This document shows, piece by piece, positions 41,717 through 50,504 of a stretch of DNA of 64,000 nucleotides. Both the position numbers and the translations under genes were made by a program. The stretch spans positions 4,092,001 to 4,156,000 of the forward strand of contig CP116670.1 of the NCBI GenBank assembly GCA_028370155.1, given 5' to 3'. The DNA comes from Arthrobacter sp. OVS8. Its GTDB lineage: Bacteria > Actinomycetota > Actinomycetes > Actinomycetales > Micrococcaceae. Position 1 is the stretch's first letter. The number at the start of each line of letters is the position of its first letter. The notes beneath the pieces were generated by a model. The model made no database searches, was not told the DNA's origin, and saw only the letters and a list, made by a program, of their open reading frames with translations.

Positions 41717-42506
41717 TGATCCGTTTCGAAAATGTCACCAAGGTCTATGACCAGAAGGCGCGACCCGCGCTGGATGCGATCAACCTTGAGATCGACCGTG
41801 GCGAATTCGCCTTCCTGGTCGGGGCCTCGGGCTCCGGCAAATCAACTTTCCTGCGCCTCGTCCTCAAAGAGGACCGCGCATCCTCCGGCGCCGTGTACGT
41901 GGCCGGCCAGAACGTCGCGAACATCTCCAGCTGGCGCGTGCCCAGGCTCCGCCGCGGGATCGGCGTCGTGTTCCAGGACTTCCGCCTGCTGCCGCAGAAA
42001 ACCGTGTTCGCCAACGTCGCCTTCGCCATGCAGGTCATCGGCAAGAGCCGCAGCGTCATCCGCGAGACCGTGCCGGAGGTCCTCAAGACCGTCGGCCTCG
42101 AAGGCAAGGAAAACCGCCTTCCCCACGAACTCTCCGGCGGCGAGCAGCAGCGCGTGGCGATCGCCCGCGCCGTCGTCAACCGCCCGGGCATCCTGCTGGC
42201 CGATGAGCCCACCGGCAACCTGGACCCCACCACGTCCATGGGCATCATGGGTGTGCTGGACAAAATCAATCAGAACGGCACCACTGTGGTCATGGCCACC
42301 CACGACGACGACATCGTCAACGAGATGCGCAAACGCGTTGTTGAACTCCGCAACGGCGTCATCATCCGGGACGAGGCGAAGGCTCTCTACACCTCCATGA
42401 TTCCGGTGGTGGGCCAGTCACGCCGGCTGCGTGATGCCAGCGGGCGGGACCCCAACCCGCCACCACCCGGGCCGAGGCCCGCGCCGCAGCGGAGCACCAG
42501 CTGTGA
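41717..42506 (+). CDS. ftsE: Cell division ATP-binding protein FtsE
   Basis: ABC ATPase that, with FtsX, controls peptidoglycan hydrolases at the septum. MIRFENVTKVYDQKARPALD; Walker A VGASGSGKSTFLRL; GVVFQDFRLLPQKTVFANVAFAM; signature ELSGGEQQRVAIARAV; Walker B ILLADEPTGNLDP; H-loop VVMATHDDDIV. A one-C loss near 42470 obscures the final residues (RAEARAAAEHQL), whose TGA overlaps the FtsX GTG start. Confidence 0.95.
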
Positions 42507-43416
42507 GGCTCCAGTTCATCCTCGCCGAGATCGCCAGCGGCCTGCGCCGCAACCTTTCCATGGTGGTTTCCGTCATCCTGGTGACCTTCGTGTCCCTGAC
42601 CTTCGTCGGCGCCGCCGGCATGCTGCAGCTGCAGATCAACCAGATGAAGGGCTACTGGTACGACAAAGTCCAGGTTGCCATCTTCCTCTGCAGTGACGGT
42701 TCGACGGCGGCCGGGTGCGCCACCGGGCCCGTCACCGCGGAACAGCAGGAAAACCTCCGCAATGTTTTGGAGTCGCCCGCGGTGGCCCAGTACGTCAACG
42801 ACTTCCAGTTTGAGTCCAAGGACGACGCCTACAAGCACTTCAAGGAACAGTTCTCCAATTCCCCGATTGTCGACTCGGTGACGCCGGACCAGCTCCCGGC
42901 CTCCTTCCGGATCAACATGAAGGATCCCGAGAAGTACCAGATCATCAGCGAGACCTTCTCGTCCCAGGCCGGCGTCGAAACCGTGATTGACCAGCGCCAG
43001 CTCCTGGAACGGCTCTTTTCCGTCATGAACGCCGCCTCCTCGTGGCCGTGAGCGTCGCCGGCGTGATGATCGTCTGTGCCATCCTGCTCATCGCCACCAC
43101 CATCCGGCTGTCGGCCTTCAGCCGGCGCCGGGAAACCGGGATCATGCGCCTCGTCGGGGCGTCGAAGATGGTCATCCAGCTGCCGTTCATCCTCGAGGGC
43201 GTGATTGCCGCCGTGATTGGCGCCGCGCTGGCGTCGGGAACTCTGTGGGCCGTGGCGCACTTCTTCCTCGGGGGCTATCTGTCCAAGCAGTATCCTGACA
43301 CAGCCTTCATCTCCGCAGGTCAGACGCTGATTCTGGTACCGGCCCTGATCGGCCTCGGTGTCCTGCTGGCAGGCGTATCATCACTGCTGACCCTCCGTCG
43401 ATACTTGCGGGTCTAG
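42503..43416 (+). CDS. ftsX: Cell division membrane protein FtsX
   Basis: Four-helix membrane partner of FtsE, about 304 aa. RLQFILAEIASGLRRNLSMVVSVILVTFVSL is the first helix; an extracellular loop of about 130 residues (with the Cys pair CSDGSTAAGC) contacts hydrolases; after a break near 43040 come VAVSVAGVMIVCAILLIATTIRL, SRRRETGIMRLVGASKMVI and two more helices. Gene order with the M23 hydrolase suggests a direct functional pair. Confidence 0.94.
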
Positions 43417-43417
43417 C

Positions 43418-44864
43418 GTGCGCAACGAAAAGGGAATGCCCATGACACCGATGCACCAGCCCGCCCCGAACCCGGGTTCGGCCCGGCTCCGCGTGGCCGG
43501 CCGCCGCAGCCGCCTCGTCAGCGCCACACTGGCGCTCGTCCTGGCGGCGAGCATGGGCGCATCATCCCCGGTCGCGTTCGCCGACACCCTCGAGGACCAG
43601 CAGGCCGCCCTCCGCGACGAAGCCGCCAAGGTCCAGCATTCCCTGGAATTCGTGGACTCCCGGATCGCCAAGACCGCCTCGGACCTCGTCGTTTACCAGG
43701 GCGGCTTCCCGGTGCGCAGCAGGCCCTGCTGGACGCCCAGGGCCGCGTCGCCACCGCGGTCAAGGAGGCCGAGGCCCTCGCCGCGCGCGTGGACCTTGCT
43801 CAGCAGAACAAGGCCAAGATCACCCAGCAGCTCGAAACGGACCAGAAGAAGATCGCCGACACCAGGAAGCTGATCGGGCAGATCGCCACCCAGGCCTACA
43901 AGTCCGGCGGCGTGCCCTCCAACCTCTCGTTGTTCTTCGGCTCCAACGAGGGCGGCAGCCTCACGGACACCATCGACCTGGCCGACCAGGCGATGCGCAG
44001 CCAGAACGCCGCGATGGACAAACTCAGCCAGCAGAACGCCACCAACGTCAACTCCCAGGCCCGCCTCGAGGCGGTGGAAGCCGAGATCAAGGACCTCAAG
44101 GCGAAGGCCGACGCCGCGCTGGCACGCGAACAGGCCGCCCGTGACGAGGCGGAAGCCAAGAAGGCCGAGGTGGACAAGCTGATCGCCGACACCACCAGGC
44201 TCGAGGGGGAGCTCCAGGCCGCCAAACCGGGAATTCAGCGCCAACTCGCCCAGGTCAAGGCTCGACAGGATGCTGTCGCGGCCGAAATCGTCGAACGCGA
44301 CCGCAAGCTGCGCGAAGCCTGGGAAGCCGAGCAGCGCCGCATCGCCGAGGCTGCCGCAGCCGCGGCCGCTGCGGCTGCAAGGGCCCGAGGCCAAGCTGCG
44401 GCCAAGCCGCCCCGTATGTCCCGGCCCCTCCGGGACCCCCGTCAGCCTTCGGGCTGCGCCACCCGTTCAATGGCGTCCCGATCAGCTCCGGCTTCGGATG
44501 GCGCGCCACCCCGCCGGGCACCATCGACTTCTACGGCCAGGGCGGCTACATGCACACCGGCATCGACTTTGCCGCCGCCTGCGGCACGCCCGTCTATGCC
44601 GCGGCGGCCGGAACGGTGTTCTCCGCCGGCTGGGCCAACGACGGCGGCGGCAACAACGTGAAAATCTCCCACGGCGTCGTCCAAGGCAACTCGCTGACCA
44701 CCGTTTACTACCACAACTCCAGCGTGGCGGTCTCCGCCGGGCAGCAGGTCAGCCAGGGACAGCTGATTGGCTACTCGGGAACCACCGGCAACTCCACGGG
44801 GTGCCACTCGCACTTCGAAACCTGGCTTAACGGCCGGGCCGTTGACCCGATGAACCTGCTCTGA
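43418..44864 (+). CDS. Secreted coiled-coil M23 peptidoglycan hydrolase
   Basis: EnvC/PcsB-like protein of about 483 aa. Start is GTG at 43418 or ATG at 43436/43442. A signal peptide (ATLALVLAASMGASSPVAFA) is followed by a long coiled coil (about 60-320, Ala/Glu/Lys-rich, e.g. AALAREQAARDEAEAKKAEV), a Pro-rich linker and a LytM/M23 domain (FGWRATPPG, HTGIDFAAACGTPVYAAAAG, GCHSHFETWLNG with zinc-binding His/Asp/His). Breaks near 43710 and 44390. Its coiled coil would be expected to meet the FtsX loop, which gates activity. Confidence 0.92.
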
Positions 44865-44971
44865 TCAGCCCGGAGCGGACGCCTCCCGGCAGCCGGCTCC
44901 TCTGCCGTAAACTGGAAACAGCCCGCGCCGCTCCGGCACAGGGCCCACCCATCGATCCAAGGAGTTCTACC

Positions 44972-45442
44972 GTGCCGAAAGAAAGTGGCCGTAAGGTAGT
45001 GGCCACCAACCGCAAGGCCCGGCACGACTACCTCATCCTCGATACCTACGAGGCCGGGATCGCGCTCATGGGGACGGAAGTGAAGTCCCTCCGCGAGGGC
45101 CACGCCTCCATGGTGGACGGCTTCTGCACCTTCTACAACGACGAGCTGTGGATGGAGGGCATCCACATCCCCGAGTACCACCAGGGGAGCTGGACCAACC
45201 ACGCCGCCCGCCGCCGTCGGAAGCTTCTGCTGCACCGCGACGAACTCACCAAGATCTCGCACAAAATCCGCGAATCGGGCTTCACCATCGTGCCCCTCCA
45301 GCTGTACTTCCTGGACGGGCGGGCCAAGGTGGAGATCGGCGTCGCCCGCGGCAAGAAGGAATACGACAAGCGCCAGACCCTCCGCGAGCAGCAGGACAAG
45401 CGCGAGGCCCTGCGCGTTATGCGCGAGCGGAACCGGCGCTGA
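44972..45442 (+). CDS. smpB: SsrA-binding protein SmpB
   Basis: Intact, 156 aa, GTG start. KVVATNRKARHDYLILDTYEAGIALMGTEVKSLR, HIPEYHQGSWTNH, RRRKLLLHRDELTKI and the basic C-terminal tail KKEYDKRQTLREQQDKRE are diagnostic. It delivers tmRNA to stalled ribosomes and lies 139 bases before the ssrA gene. Confidence 0.97.
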   Translation: MPKESGRKVVATNRKARHDYLILDTYEAGIALMGTEVKSLREGHASMVDGFCTFYNDELWMEGIHIPEYHQGSWTNHAARRRRKLLLHRDELTKISHKIRESGFTIVPLQLYFLDGRAKVEIGVARGKKEYDKRQTLREQQDKREALRVMRERNRR

Positions 45443-45580
45443 CGAACTGCCGGAGGCCGCGGGAATGATTTCCCGCAGGGGTGCGTTATGCTTGATAGTC
45501 CGGGAAGGTACGGCGAAGGATCCGCAGCAAAGCTGCACCAGGGTCCAGCGGCAGACCTGACCGGTTTGATAACAAAATAC

Positions 45581-45947
45581 GGGGATGATCGGTTTCGACG
45601 ATGTTAGTCGCGACAGGTGAAGCGGGCCGAGGATGCAGAATTATCTCGTAAACGCTGTCTGCAAACCAATAAGTGCCGAATCAAAACGCACTGACTTCGC
45701 TCTCGCTGCCTAAGCAGTAAGACAGTCCGTCAGCCCGAGGTTGCTATTGCCCCGGATCCTGGCGTCATTTAGATAGCCACTGCTGTTTACCTCCGTCATC
45801 GGGGTGAACGGGACTCTTAGATGACTGGGCCCGGATCGGCCAGCTGTTTGCAGCATGGCCGGGGCCGAGAAAATCCGACGCAAACTGCGCCCGGAGAAGC
45901 CCTGACAACACGACATCGGACGGGGTTCAATTCCCCCATCTCCACCT
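45581..45947 (+). ncRNA. ssrA: Transfer-messenger RNA (tmRNA)
   Basis: The acceptor stem pairs GGGGATG (45581-45587) with CATCTCC (45937-45943), followed by discriminator A and CC; the last A of CCA is not encoded. The T arm is GGGTTCAATTCCC-like. The tag reading frame from GCC at 45675 to TAA at 45711-45713 encodes AESKRTDFALAA, a typical actinobacterial degradation tag ending ALAA. A perfect terminator follows. The 3' end was used as an integration site (see repeats). Confidence 0.96.
45930..45945 (+). repeat. attL-like copy: tmRNA 3' end
   Basis: ATTCCCCCATCTCCAC inside the tmRNA acceptor region; the identical 16 bases recur at 46578-46593. tmRNA 3' ends are standard targets of tyrosine integrases. 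Confidence 0.75.
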
Positions 45948-45950
45948 AAG

Positions 45951-45989
45951 ATAGCCCCTAGATCCTTGTGATCTAGGGGCTATTTTTTT
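45951..45989 (+). terminator. Intrinsic terminator of ssrA
   Basis: A perfect 14-bp stem (ATAGCCCCTAGATC) with loop CTTGT is followed by seven T residues. Confidence 0.93.
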
Positions 45990-46103
45990 GCCTGTTTGGC
46001 AAGAACCCCAATTTTACTGGCGAGAAACGGCACCGATAGGGGACAGGTATCGAAGCGAACGAGGACAGAACGGTACAGCGGACTCTGATTCCGGAGGCCC
46101 GCC

Positions 46104-46346
46104 TTGGTTAGCATCGATAAGTTCATACAGGCCCGCATTGCAGAGGATGAAGCGGCGGTTGAGCTAGAGAGGCAACTGCAGGCGGGTGATGGAAGCCGGA
46201 CCGAGTACTTGCAGCGATTGATGGAGTGCCTGGAGAAGCGGGCAAGGATGGAGCTGTACGGAACTGAGCCGGGTGGGATGTCTATCCTCAAGAACCTGGC
46301 TTCCGGCTATGCCGATCACCCGGACTACCGGAAGGAGTGGGCATAG
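46104..46346 (+). CDS. DUF6221-like phage/island protein
   Basis: 80 aa from a TTG with GGAGG nine bases upstream. SIDKFIQARIAEDEAAVELE and the ending LKNLASGYADHPDYRKEWA match the conserved ends of DUF6221 (N-terminal ARxxEDE, C-terminal LAxxYADHPDYxxEW), a family common in actinophages and integrated elements; function unknown. Its stop overlaps the next start (TAGTG). Confidence 0.65.
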   Translation: MVSIDKFIQARIAEDEAAVELERQLQAGDGSRTEYLQRLMECLEKRARMELYGTEPGGMSILKNLASGYADHPDYRKEWA

Positions 46347-46566
46347 TGGCTAGCATCCGCATACGCGAGCTCACAAAGGGTGGGGCCTCGCACACAGTCA
46401 CCTGGCGGGATCCAGAGACGGGCCTCGAGACGTGTGCAAGCTTGGGCCTTTGGGGCAGATGATCCTGGCGGAGTGCTCGATGAAGCGCGCGATTATCGCA
46501 GAGTGGCGGTCGGCCGCAGCGGCTGAAAACGCACCCAATATCTGCGAGCGGACGAAAAGTGGCTAA
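46346..46566 (+). pseudogene. Integrase N-terminal fragment joined to another small phage fragment
   Basis: From GTG at 46346 the frame reads ASIRIRELTKGGASHTVTWR then DPETGLETCASLG and stops at 46462. SIRxRxxxxGxxxxTVxWRDPETG is the arm-binding start of actinobacterial tyrosine integrases, but nothing of the catalytic domain follows. In the next frame, from about 46432, KLGPLGQMILAECSMKRAIIAEW runs to TAA at 46564-46566; AECxxKRAII resembles the middle of DUF6221. Either one short hybrid gene with a base lost, or a recombination scar. Confidence 0.5.
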
Positions 46567-46577
46567 ACTGGTTTTCG

Positions 46578-46593
46578 ATTCCCCCATCTCCAC
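46578..46593 (+). repeat. attR-like copy of the tmRNA 3' end
   Basis: ATTCCCCCATCTCCAC, identical to 45930-45945; similarity extends four bases further left with one mismatch (TTCG versus TTCA). Confidence 0.75.
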
Positions 46594-46600
46594 ATTTTGC

Positions 46601-46639
46601 GGTGAGCCGAGACATTCTTTACGGATGTTTCGGCTCACC
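46601..46639. terminator. Hairpin after the attR copy
   Basis: 15-bp stem with one G-T pair (GGTGAGCCGAGACAT / ATGTTTCGGCTCACC). May be a second transcription stop or a recombination-site arm. Confidence 0.55.
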
Positions 46640-46643
46640 ATTA

Positions 46644-46673
46644 ACACCCCGGTCTTCGGACCGGGGTGTTTTT
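46644..46673 (+). terminator. Intrinsic terminator with TTCG loop
   Basis: 11-bp stem ACACCCCGGTC, stable TTCG tetraloop, complement, then TTTTTCTTT. Probably the original tmRNA-operon terminator displaced by the insertion, or the element's own. Confidence 0.9.
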
Positions 46674-46776
46674 CTTTGCTGGCAATGATGGTCCCGGGGG
46701 TTTTCGGGCGCACTCATTGAAAAGAAAAAGCTTCCGATTGCTGGCTATCGCTACCGATGTCCCATAGATTGACGAC

Positions 46777-47855
46777 ATGTTTACGGATGCCGGGGCTCTG
46801 TGGCTCGATATCGTCGAGGAGGTCCGGTGGTATCCCTCGCCCCATAACTCCCAGCCGATCAAGTTGAGGGCCATCAGCGAGACAGTGGCGCGGGTTTATT
46901 ATGACCTGGACCTTGGGCTGCCTGCCGAATCGTTTGGCATCCCTTTCGGCCACGTTTGCGCGGGGGTCTTTTTGGAGTCGTTGTCGGTGGTCGCTGCTGC
47001 CCGCGGCTACCGCACCATTGAATCTCTGAGCCACTCCGACATGGATTTCGGCGCCGTGGACCGTATGCACCTTATTGGCACAGTGCAGTTGGAACCCGCC
47101 ACGGCTGACGACGAGACCCGGTCCGCTGATCAGCGCAGGCTCGCAGCATTCCGGTCCAGACGAACGTCCCGCCGGCCCTATGACCGCAGGATCGTGGGCG
47201 ACGATATTTTGACGGCAGCTTCTTCGATCGCCTCCAGGCTGGGATACGAATTCCGCTCGACGACCGATGCCCGTACTGTCTCGTCACTTGTGCGGATCAA
47301 TCAGAAAACTCTTTTCTCTGACTTGCGCAATGACGCCGTCTACGCCGAGATCATGCAGTGGTTGCGGTTTTCAAAGGATGAAGCGGCCGCCAAGGCGGAC
47401 GGTCTGAGCGCAGAAACCCTGATCATGCCCGGTCGGGTGCTTGGTTTCGCGATGCGGCACCGTGGTCTTTGGTCCTTTCCCGTGATCGGCGGCATCATTC
47501 GGAGCTTTTATCTGCGCACGATGCAAGGGTGCGGCAGCTCGGATGGTTGGAGGGCCCGTTCGCGGAACCTGCCGACTTTCTCGAAGCCGGACGAACGTTT
47601 ATGCGGATCTGGCTCTTCTTTTCTGAAAGAGGCGTGCACCTTCATCCCTTCGGCACTGTGATTACGAACCCGGCCTCCCACGCCGAGTTCGTTAAGGCCG
47701 CCGGAATCCACGAATCCGGGAACAGAATGGCGTGGATGCTCTTCAGGTTCGGCTTCAGCTCCACCCCGCCAGCTGCACACCGACGTCCCGCCGCCTCGAC
47801 GCTGCTCAATCCTCTGTCCGAAGGACCCTCACTACAGGAGCCTCTCATTGAGTAA
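46777..47855 (+). CDS. Nitroreductase-family flavoprotein
   Basis: About 359 aa. EEVRWYPSPHNSQPIKLRAISETVARVYYD is the FMN-binding start of nitroreductase-like proteins (HNSQPxxxR); SRRTSRRPYDRR and VSLSVVAAARGY-like segments follow; the C-terminal half has GFAMRHRGLWSFPVIGG, and after a G-run break near 47527 VRQLGWLEGP, FMRIWLFFSERGVHLHPFGTVITN (a family motif near the flavin). The long form resembles Acg-type or SagB-like oxidoreductases rather than short NfsB. Codon use looks less GC-rich than neighbours. Overlaps the next gene by eight bases. Confidence 0.72.
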
Positions 47856-49446
47856 ACGGTTCATTTTCGTCTTCGTGTTTCTGATGGACAGGTTTGTCGG
47901 ACTGTTCACCCCAAGAGTCTCCACGCACCGAATACTGTTGATGCCCGGCATTGAGCCTTTCCGGTGGGCGGCCGGTCGCTGGCGTGCCTGGCGGACCTTC
48001 GAGATGGCAGCCAAACGCGTACCGGCCTATCGTGACTTCCTCTCCGAACGTGGTGTACCGGGAAAGCTTTCCCTGCGGGGCAAGACGCTTGCTGACGCTT
48101 TCGCCGCGCTGCCGGAGATGGACAAAGACAGCTACATCAAGCGCTGGACCATCCCGGCGCGCAGCGTCGACGGCGTTCTGCCCCGCCACGGTGTCGTCGT
48201 GGATGAATCTTCGGGGAGTTCGGGCGTTCCCACCAGCTGGGTCCGCGGCCTCGACGAACGCCTAGCCACCCGACAGCTGCTCCAGGTCGGCTTCTCGCGC
48301 ACTGCGGAGACCCTCAAGAAACAACCGTTTGTGCTCAACTGCTTCTCACTGGGAGCATGGGCCACCGGGATGAACGTTAGTACTTCCCTCACGGACGTCA
48401 CCATGATCAAGTCCATTGGCCCGGACCGTGACAAGGTAATCGCCACGATGCTGGAGTTCGGGACGGATTACACCTACATCATCCTGAGTTACCCGCCGTT
48501 CCTGAAGGCCTTGTTCGACGATGACCGCATCAACTGGGAAGACTACGACATCGTGGCGGCGTTCGGAGGTGAAGGCATCAGCGAAAACATGCGGGCGCAC
48601 ATCACAAAGTACGCCCACAGTGCTTTTGGCTCTTACGGGGCCTCCGACCTTGAGATCAATCTGGCTATCGAGACTGACTACACAGTGGAGCTCCGCCGGG
48701 CCATTGCGACCAACCCGGCACTGTCGGCGCGGCTCACCAAGCAGGCGGAGTACGGGGTGCTGCCAATGATTTTCCAGTTCAACCCCTATGACTACCTCAT
48801 AGAAACAAACGAGGGCGGGGAATTGGTCGTCACGATCGTGCGCAAAGAGAACGTCAACCCGCGGATTCGGTACAACATCCATGACCGCGGGCATGTGCTG
48901 CGCGTGCGCGACCTCAACTCTGTGCTCAGGGAATTCGGGCTCGGGCACATCATTCGGCAGCAGTTCCTCGATCTCCCCCTGCTCTTCCACTACGGCAGGA
49001 GCGACCTGTCCGTCGATTTCAATGGAGCCGTGGTCGCACCGGATGCGCTGCGGGACGTCCTCAGTGGCGATCAGACCCTTCTTGCGGCGGTGGAGAACCA
49101 CCGCCTCGTCAGTTTCGAAGACGAACACGGAAACCGACAACTACACATCGCGCTGCAGCTCACCGCAGCAGCCACTCGCGAACGCGCCCTGGACGGGGTT
49201 GGCTACGGGAACTACATCCTTGAGCAGCTCAGGGGCATGAACGGTGATTTCAATAACGCCATCCTGACATCACCAGACACAAGCCTCCCCACGGTTGCCT
49301 TCTATCCGCACCGCACCGGCCCGTTCAGGTCCGACGGCGCGAAGCTCAAGAACGAGTACGTTTGGCAGCTCGGTCCCACCGCGCCGCAGGACTGGAATCT
49401 GGACCTCGCGTTTCAGGCAGGGGACAATCAGGCGGCCGGTGACTGA
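47848..49446 (+). CDS. PaaK/CapK-like adenylate-forming enzyme
   Basis: Intact, 532 aa, TTG start with AGGAG seven bases before. Acyl-adenylate core: VDESSGSSGVPTSWVRG (P-loop A3 with the SSGSSGxP pattern), FGGEGISENMRAHITKYAHSAFGSYGASDLE (A5 region), RIRYNIHDRGHVLRV (A7/A8 with Asp). This subfamily is near phenylacetate-CoA ligase and coenzyme F390 synthetase. The substrate is unknown. Tight coupling with a flavoprotein suggests a two-step modification such as activation then redox change of an acid. Confidence 0.78.
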   Translation: MSKRFIFVFVFLMDRFVGLFTPRVSTHRILLMPGIEPFRWAAGRWRAWRTFEMAAKRVPAYRDFLSERGVPGKLSLRGKTLADAFAALPEMDKDSYIKRWTIPARSVDGVLPRHGVVVDESSGSSGVPTSWVRGLDERLATRQLLQVGFSRTAETLKKQPFVLNCFSLGAWATGMNVSTSLTDVTMIKSIGPDRDKVIATMLEFGTDYTYIILSYPPFLKALFDDDRINWEDYDIVAAFGGEGISENMRAHITKYAHSAFGSYGASDLEINLAIETDYTVELRRAIATNPALSARLTKQAEYGVLPMIFQFNPYDYLIETNEGGELVVTIVRKENVNPRIRYNIHDRGHVLRVRDLNSVLREFGLGHIIRQQFLDLPLLFHYGRSDLSVDFNGAVVAPDALRDVLSGDQTLLAAVENHRLVSFEDEHGNRQLHIALQLTAAATRERALDGVGYGNYILEQLRGMNGDFNNAILTSPDTSLPTVAFYPHRTGPFRSDGAKLKNEYVWQLGPTAPQDWNLDLAFQAGDNQAAGD

Positions 49447-49462
49447 CTCGCCAGGGAAAGCC

Positions 49463-49492
49463 AAAGGCCGGAAGCCTCAGCTTCCGGCCTTT
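49463..49492. terminator. Bidirectional terminator
   Basis: 12-bp stem AAAGGCCGGAAG, loop CCTCAG, complement ending in T residues, between convergent genes. Confidence 0.88.
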
Positions 49493-49512
49493 TGCTTTGC
49501 CCTGGCGCTGAA

Positions 49513-49647
49513 TCAGCGCTTCTTGATGTGGGCAACGGGGTCCGCGTGCGTCTCCGCGACGTTCTTGGACTTCTTCTCGGCCCGTTTTTCCTTGATCGTT
49601 TTCACGGGCTTCTTGACCGCGCTCCGGTGCGGCGTTTTGTCAGGCAT
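49513..49647 (-). CDS. Small lysine-rich protein, 44 aa
   Basis: ATG at 49647 with GGGAGCG upstream. The protein begins MPDKTPHRSAVKKP and is very basic (about a third Lys/Arg), ending DPVAHIKKR. No membrane segment. It could bind nucleic acid; no family recognised. Confidence 0.6.
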   Translation of the reverse strand: MPDKTPHRSAVKKPVKTIKEKRAEKKSKNVAETHADPVAHIKKR

Positions 49648-49696
49648 GTGGGCGCTCCCTAACAGCAGGGGGCCGGGATGGCCCCGTGCTACTAAG

Positions 49697-50068
49697 TTAC
49701 GCCTCGGGCACCGCAACGTCCACGATGCCGACGAAGCGGCTGCCGACGCCCTCGTACTCGCTGCGGACCAGTCCGGCGCCGACGCCGGGAACCTCGTACG
49801 GTGCGTGGTGCGCGCAGCACACATAGGTGAAGTCCGGCCACCACTTCTTCGGCCGCGCCGCCTCGGAGAACCCGCAGACCGCACACGTCAGCTGGACCCA
49901 GACCGGACGCTTGCCGGTCCGGTTGGCTTTGGACTGCACCAGCCACGCCGGCGGGTTGTCCAGCAGGTGGCCGAGCTCGGCGTCGGTGAGCCGGGGCGGG
50001 ATGCCGTGACGGTGGGCCATTTCCAGCGGAATATCAAGGATCTGGGCAGCAACACGACGGGTAATCAT
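49697..50068 (-). CDS. Unrecognised 123-aa protein with Cys/His cluster
   Basis: Intact. MITRRVAAQILDIPLEMAHRH and TDAELGHLLDNPPAWLVQSKANR start it; LTCAVCGFSEAARPKKWWPDFTYVCCAHH gives CxxC and CCxHH, a plausible single zinc site; the end (GSRFVGIVDVAVPEA) is beta-like. Possibly a DNA- or RNA-associated zinc protein. Confidence 0.7.
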   Translation of the reverse strand: MITRRVAAQILDIPLEMAHRHGIPPRLTDAELGHLLDNPPAWLVQSKANRTGKRPVWVQLTCAVCGFSEAARPKKWWPDFTYVCCAHHAPYEVPGVGAGLVRSEYEGVGSRFVGIVDVAVPEA

Positions 50069-50129
50069 CCTTCAACGATACGGGATGGGAGGGGCCGCAA
50101 TCCGCCCCTGAGGTCCGGCGTTACGCTCG

Positions 50130-50504
50130 TCACAGACCCGTCATGGCCAGCCCGAGCGCTGCCGCGGCCAGGCCTGCTGCGAGGTTGGCGGCGATGTTGA
50201 GGGCGGCGGCGCGGTAGCGCGTCTCGCTCACCAGTCGCACGGTGGCGGTGGTCCAGGAGCTGAAGGTGGTCAGGCCGCCCGCCAGCCCGGTCGCGAGACC
50301 GGTCTGCCATTCGGGGCCCAGCCCCAGCCGGGCCGTCAGTCCTACGGCTGCACCGATGATGAAGGAGCCGGCCACATTGACCGCGAGCGTCGCCCAGGGC
50401 CAGTGCGGATGGCGCCCCGGGTGGTGCGCAAACCAGGAGTCGACGGCGAAGCGCAACAGGGCGCCCGCGACGCCGAAGGCTCCCACCAGCACGGCGGTGA
50501 TCAC
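50130..50504 (-). CDS. crcB: Fluoride channel CrcB/FluC, subunit 2
   Basis: About 124 aa from GTG at 50504, which overlaps the previous stop. Four helices; GVAGALLRFAVDSWF, PWATLAVNVAGSFIIGAAVGL and GLAGGLTTFSSWTTATVRL (the central TTFS polar track and the sodium-site GG) define Fluc channels. Pairs with the next gene as a probable antiparallel heterodimer. Confidence 0.93.
   Translation of the reverse strand: MITAVLVGAFGVAGALLRFAVDSWFAHHPGRHPHWPWATLAVNVAGSFIIGAAVGLTARLGLGPEWQTGLATGLAGGLTTFSSWTTATVRLVSETRYRAAALNIAANLAAGLAAAALGLAMTGL

Larger units (their letters stand above)
45946..46593 (+). mobile_element. Remnant of an integrated element at the tmRNA 3' end
   Basis: About 650 bases bounded by the tmRNA end and an exact 16-base copy of it. 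Contents: a phage-type DUF6221-like small gene (46104-46346) and a truncated integrase-like N-terminus (46346 on). No complete integrase is left, so the element is dead or a relic left after deletion of a larger island. Confidence 0.65.

Noticed and set aside
5338..43416. Phase variation or pseudogene formation in surface genes
   Set aside because: Housekeeping genes carry the same kind and density of breaks, so the pattern does not favour surface genes.
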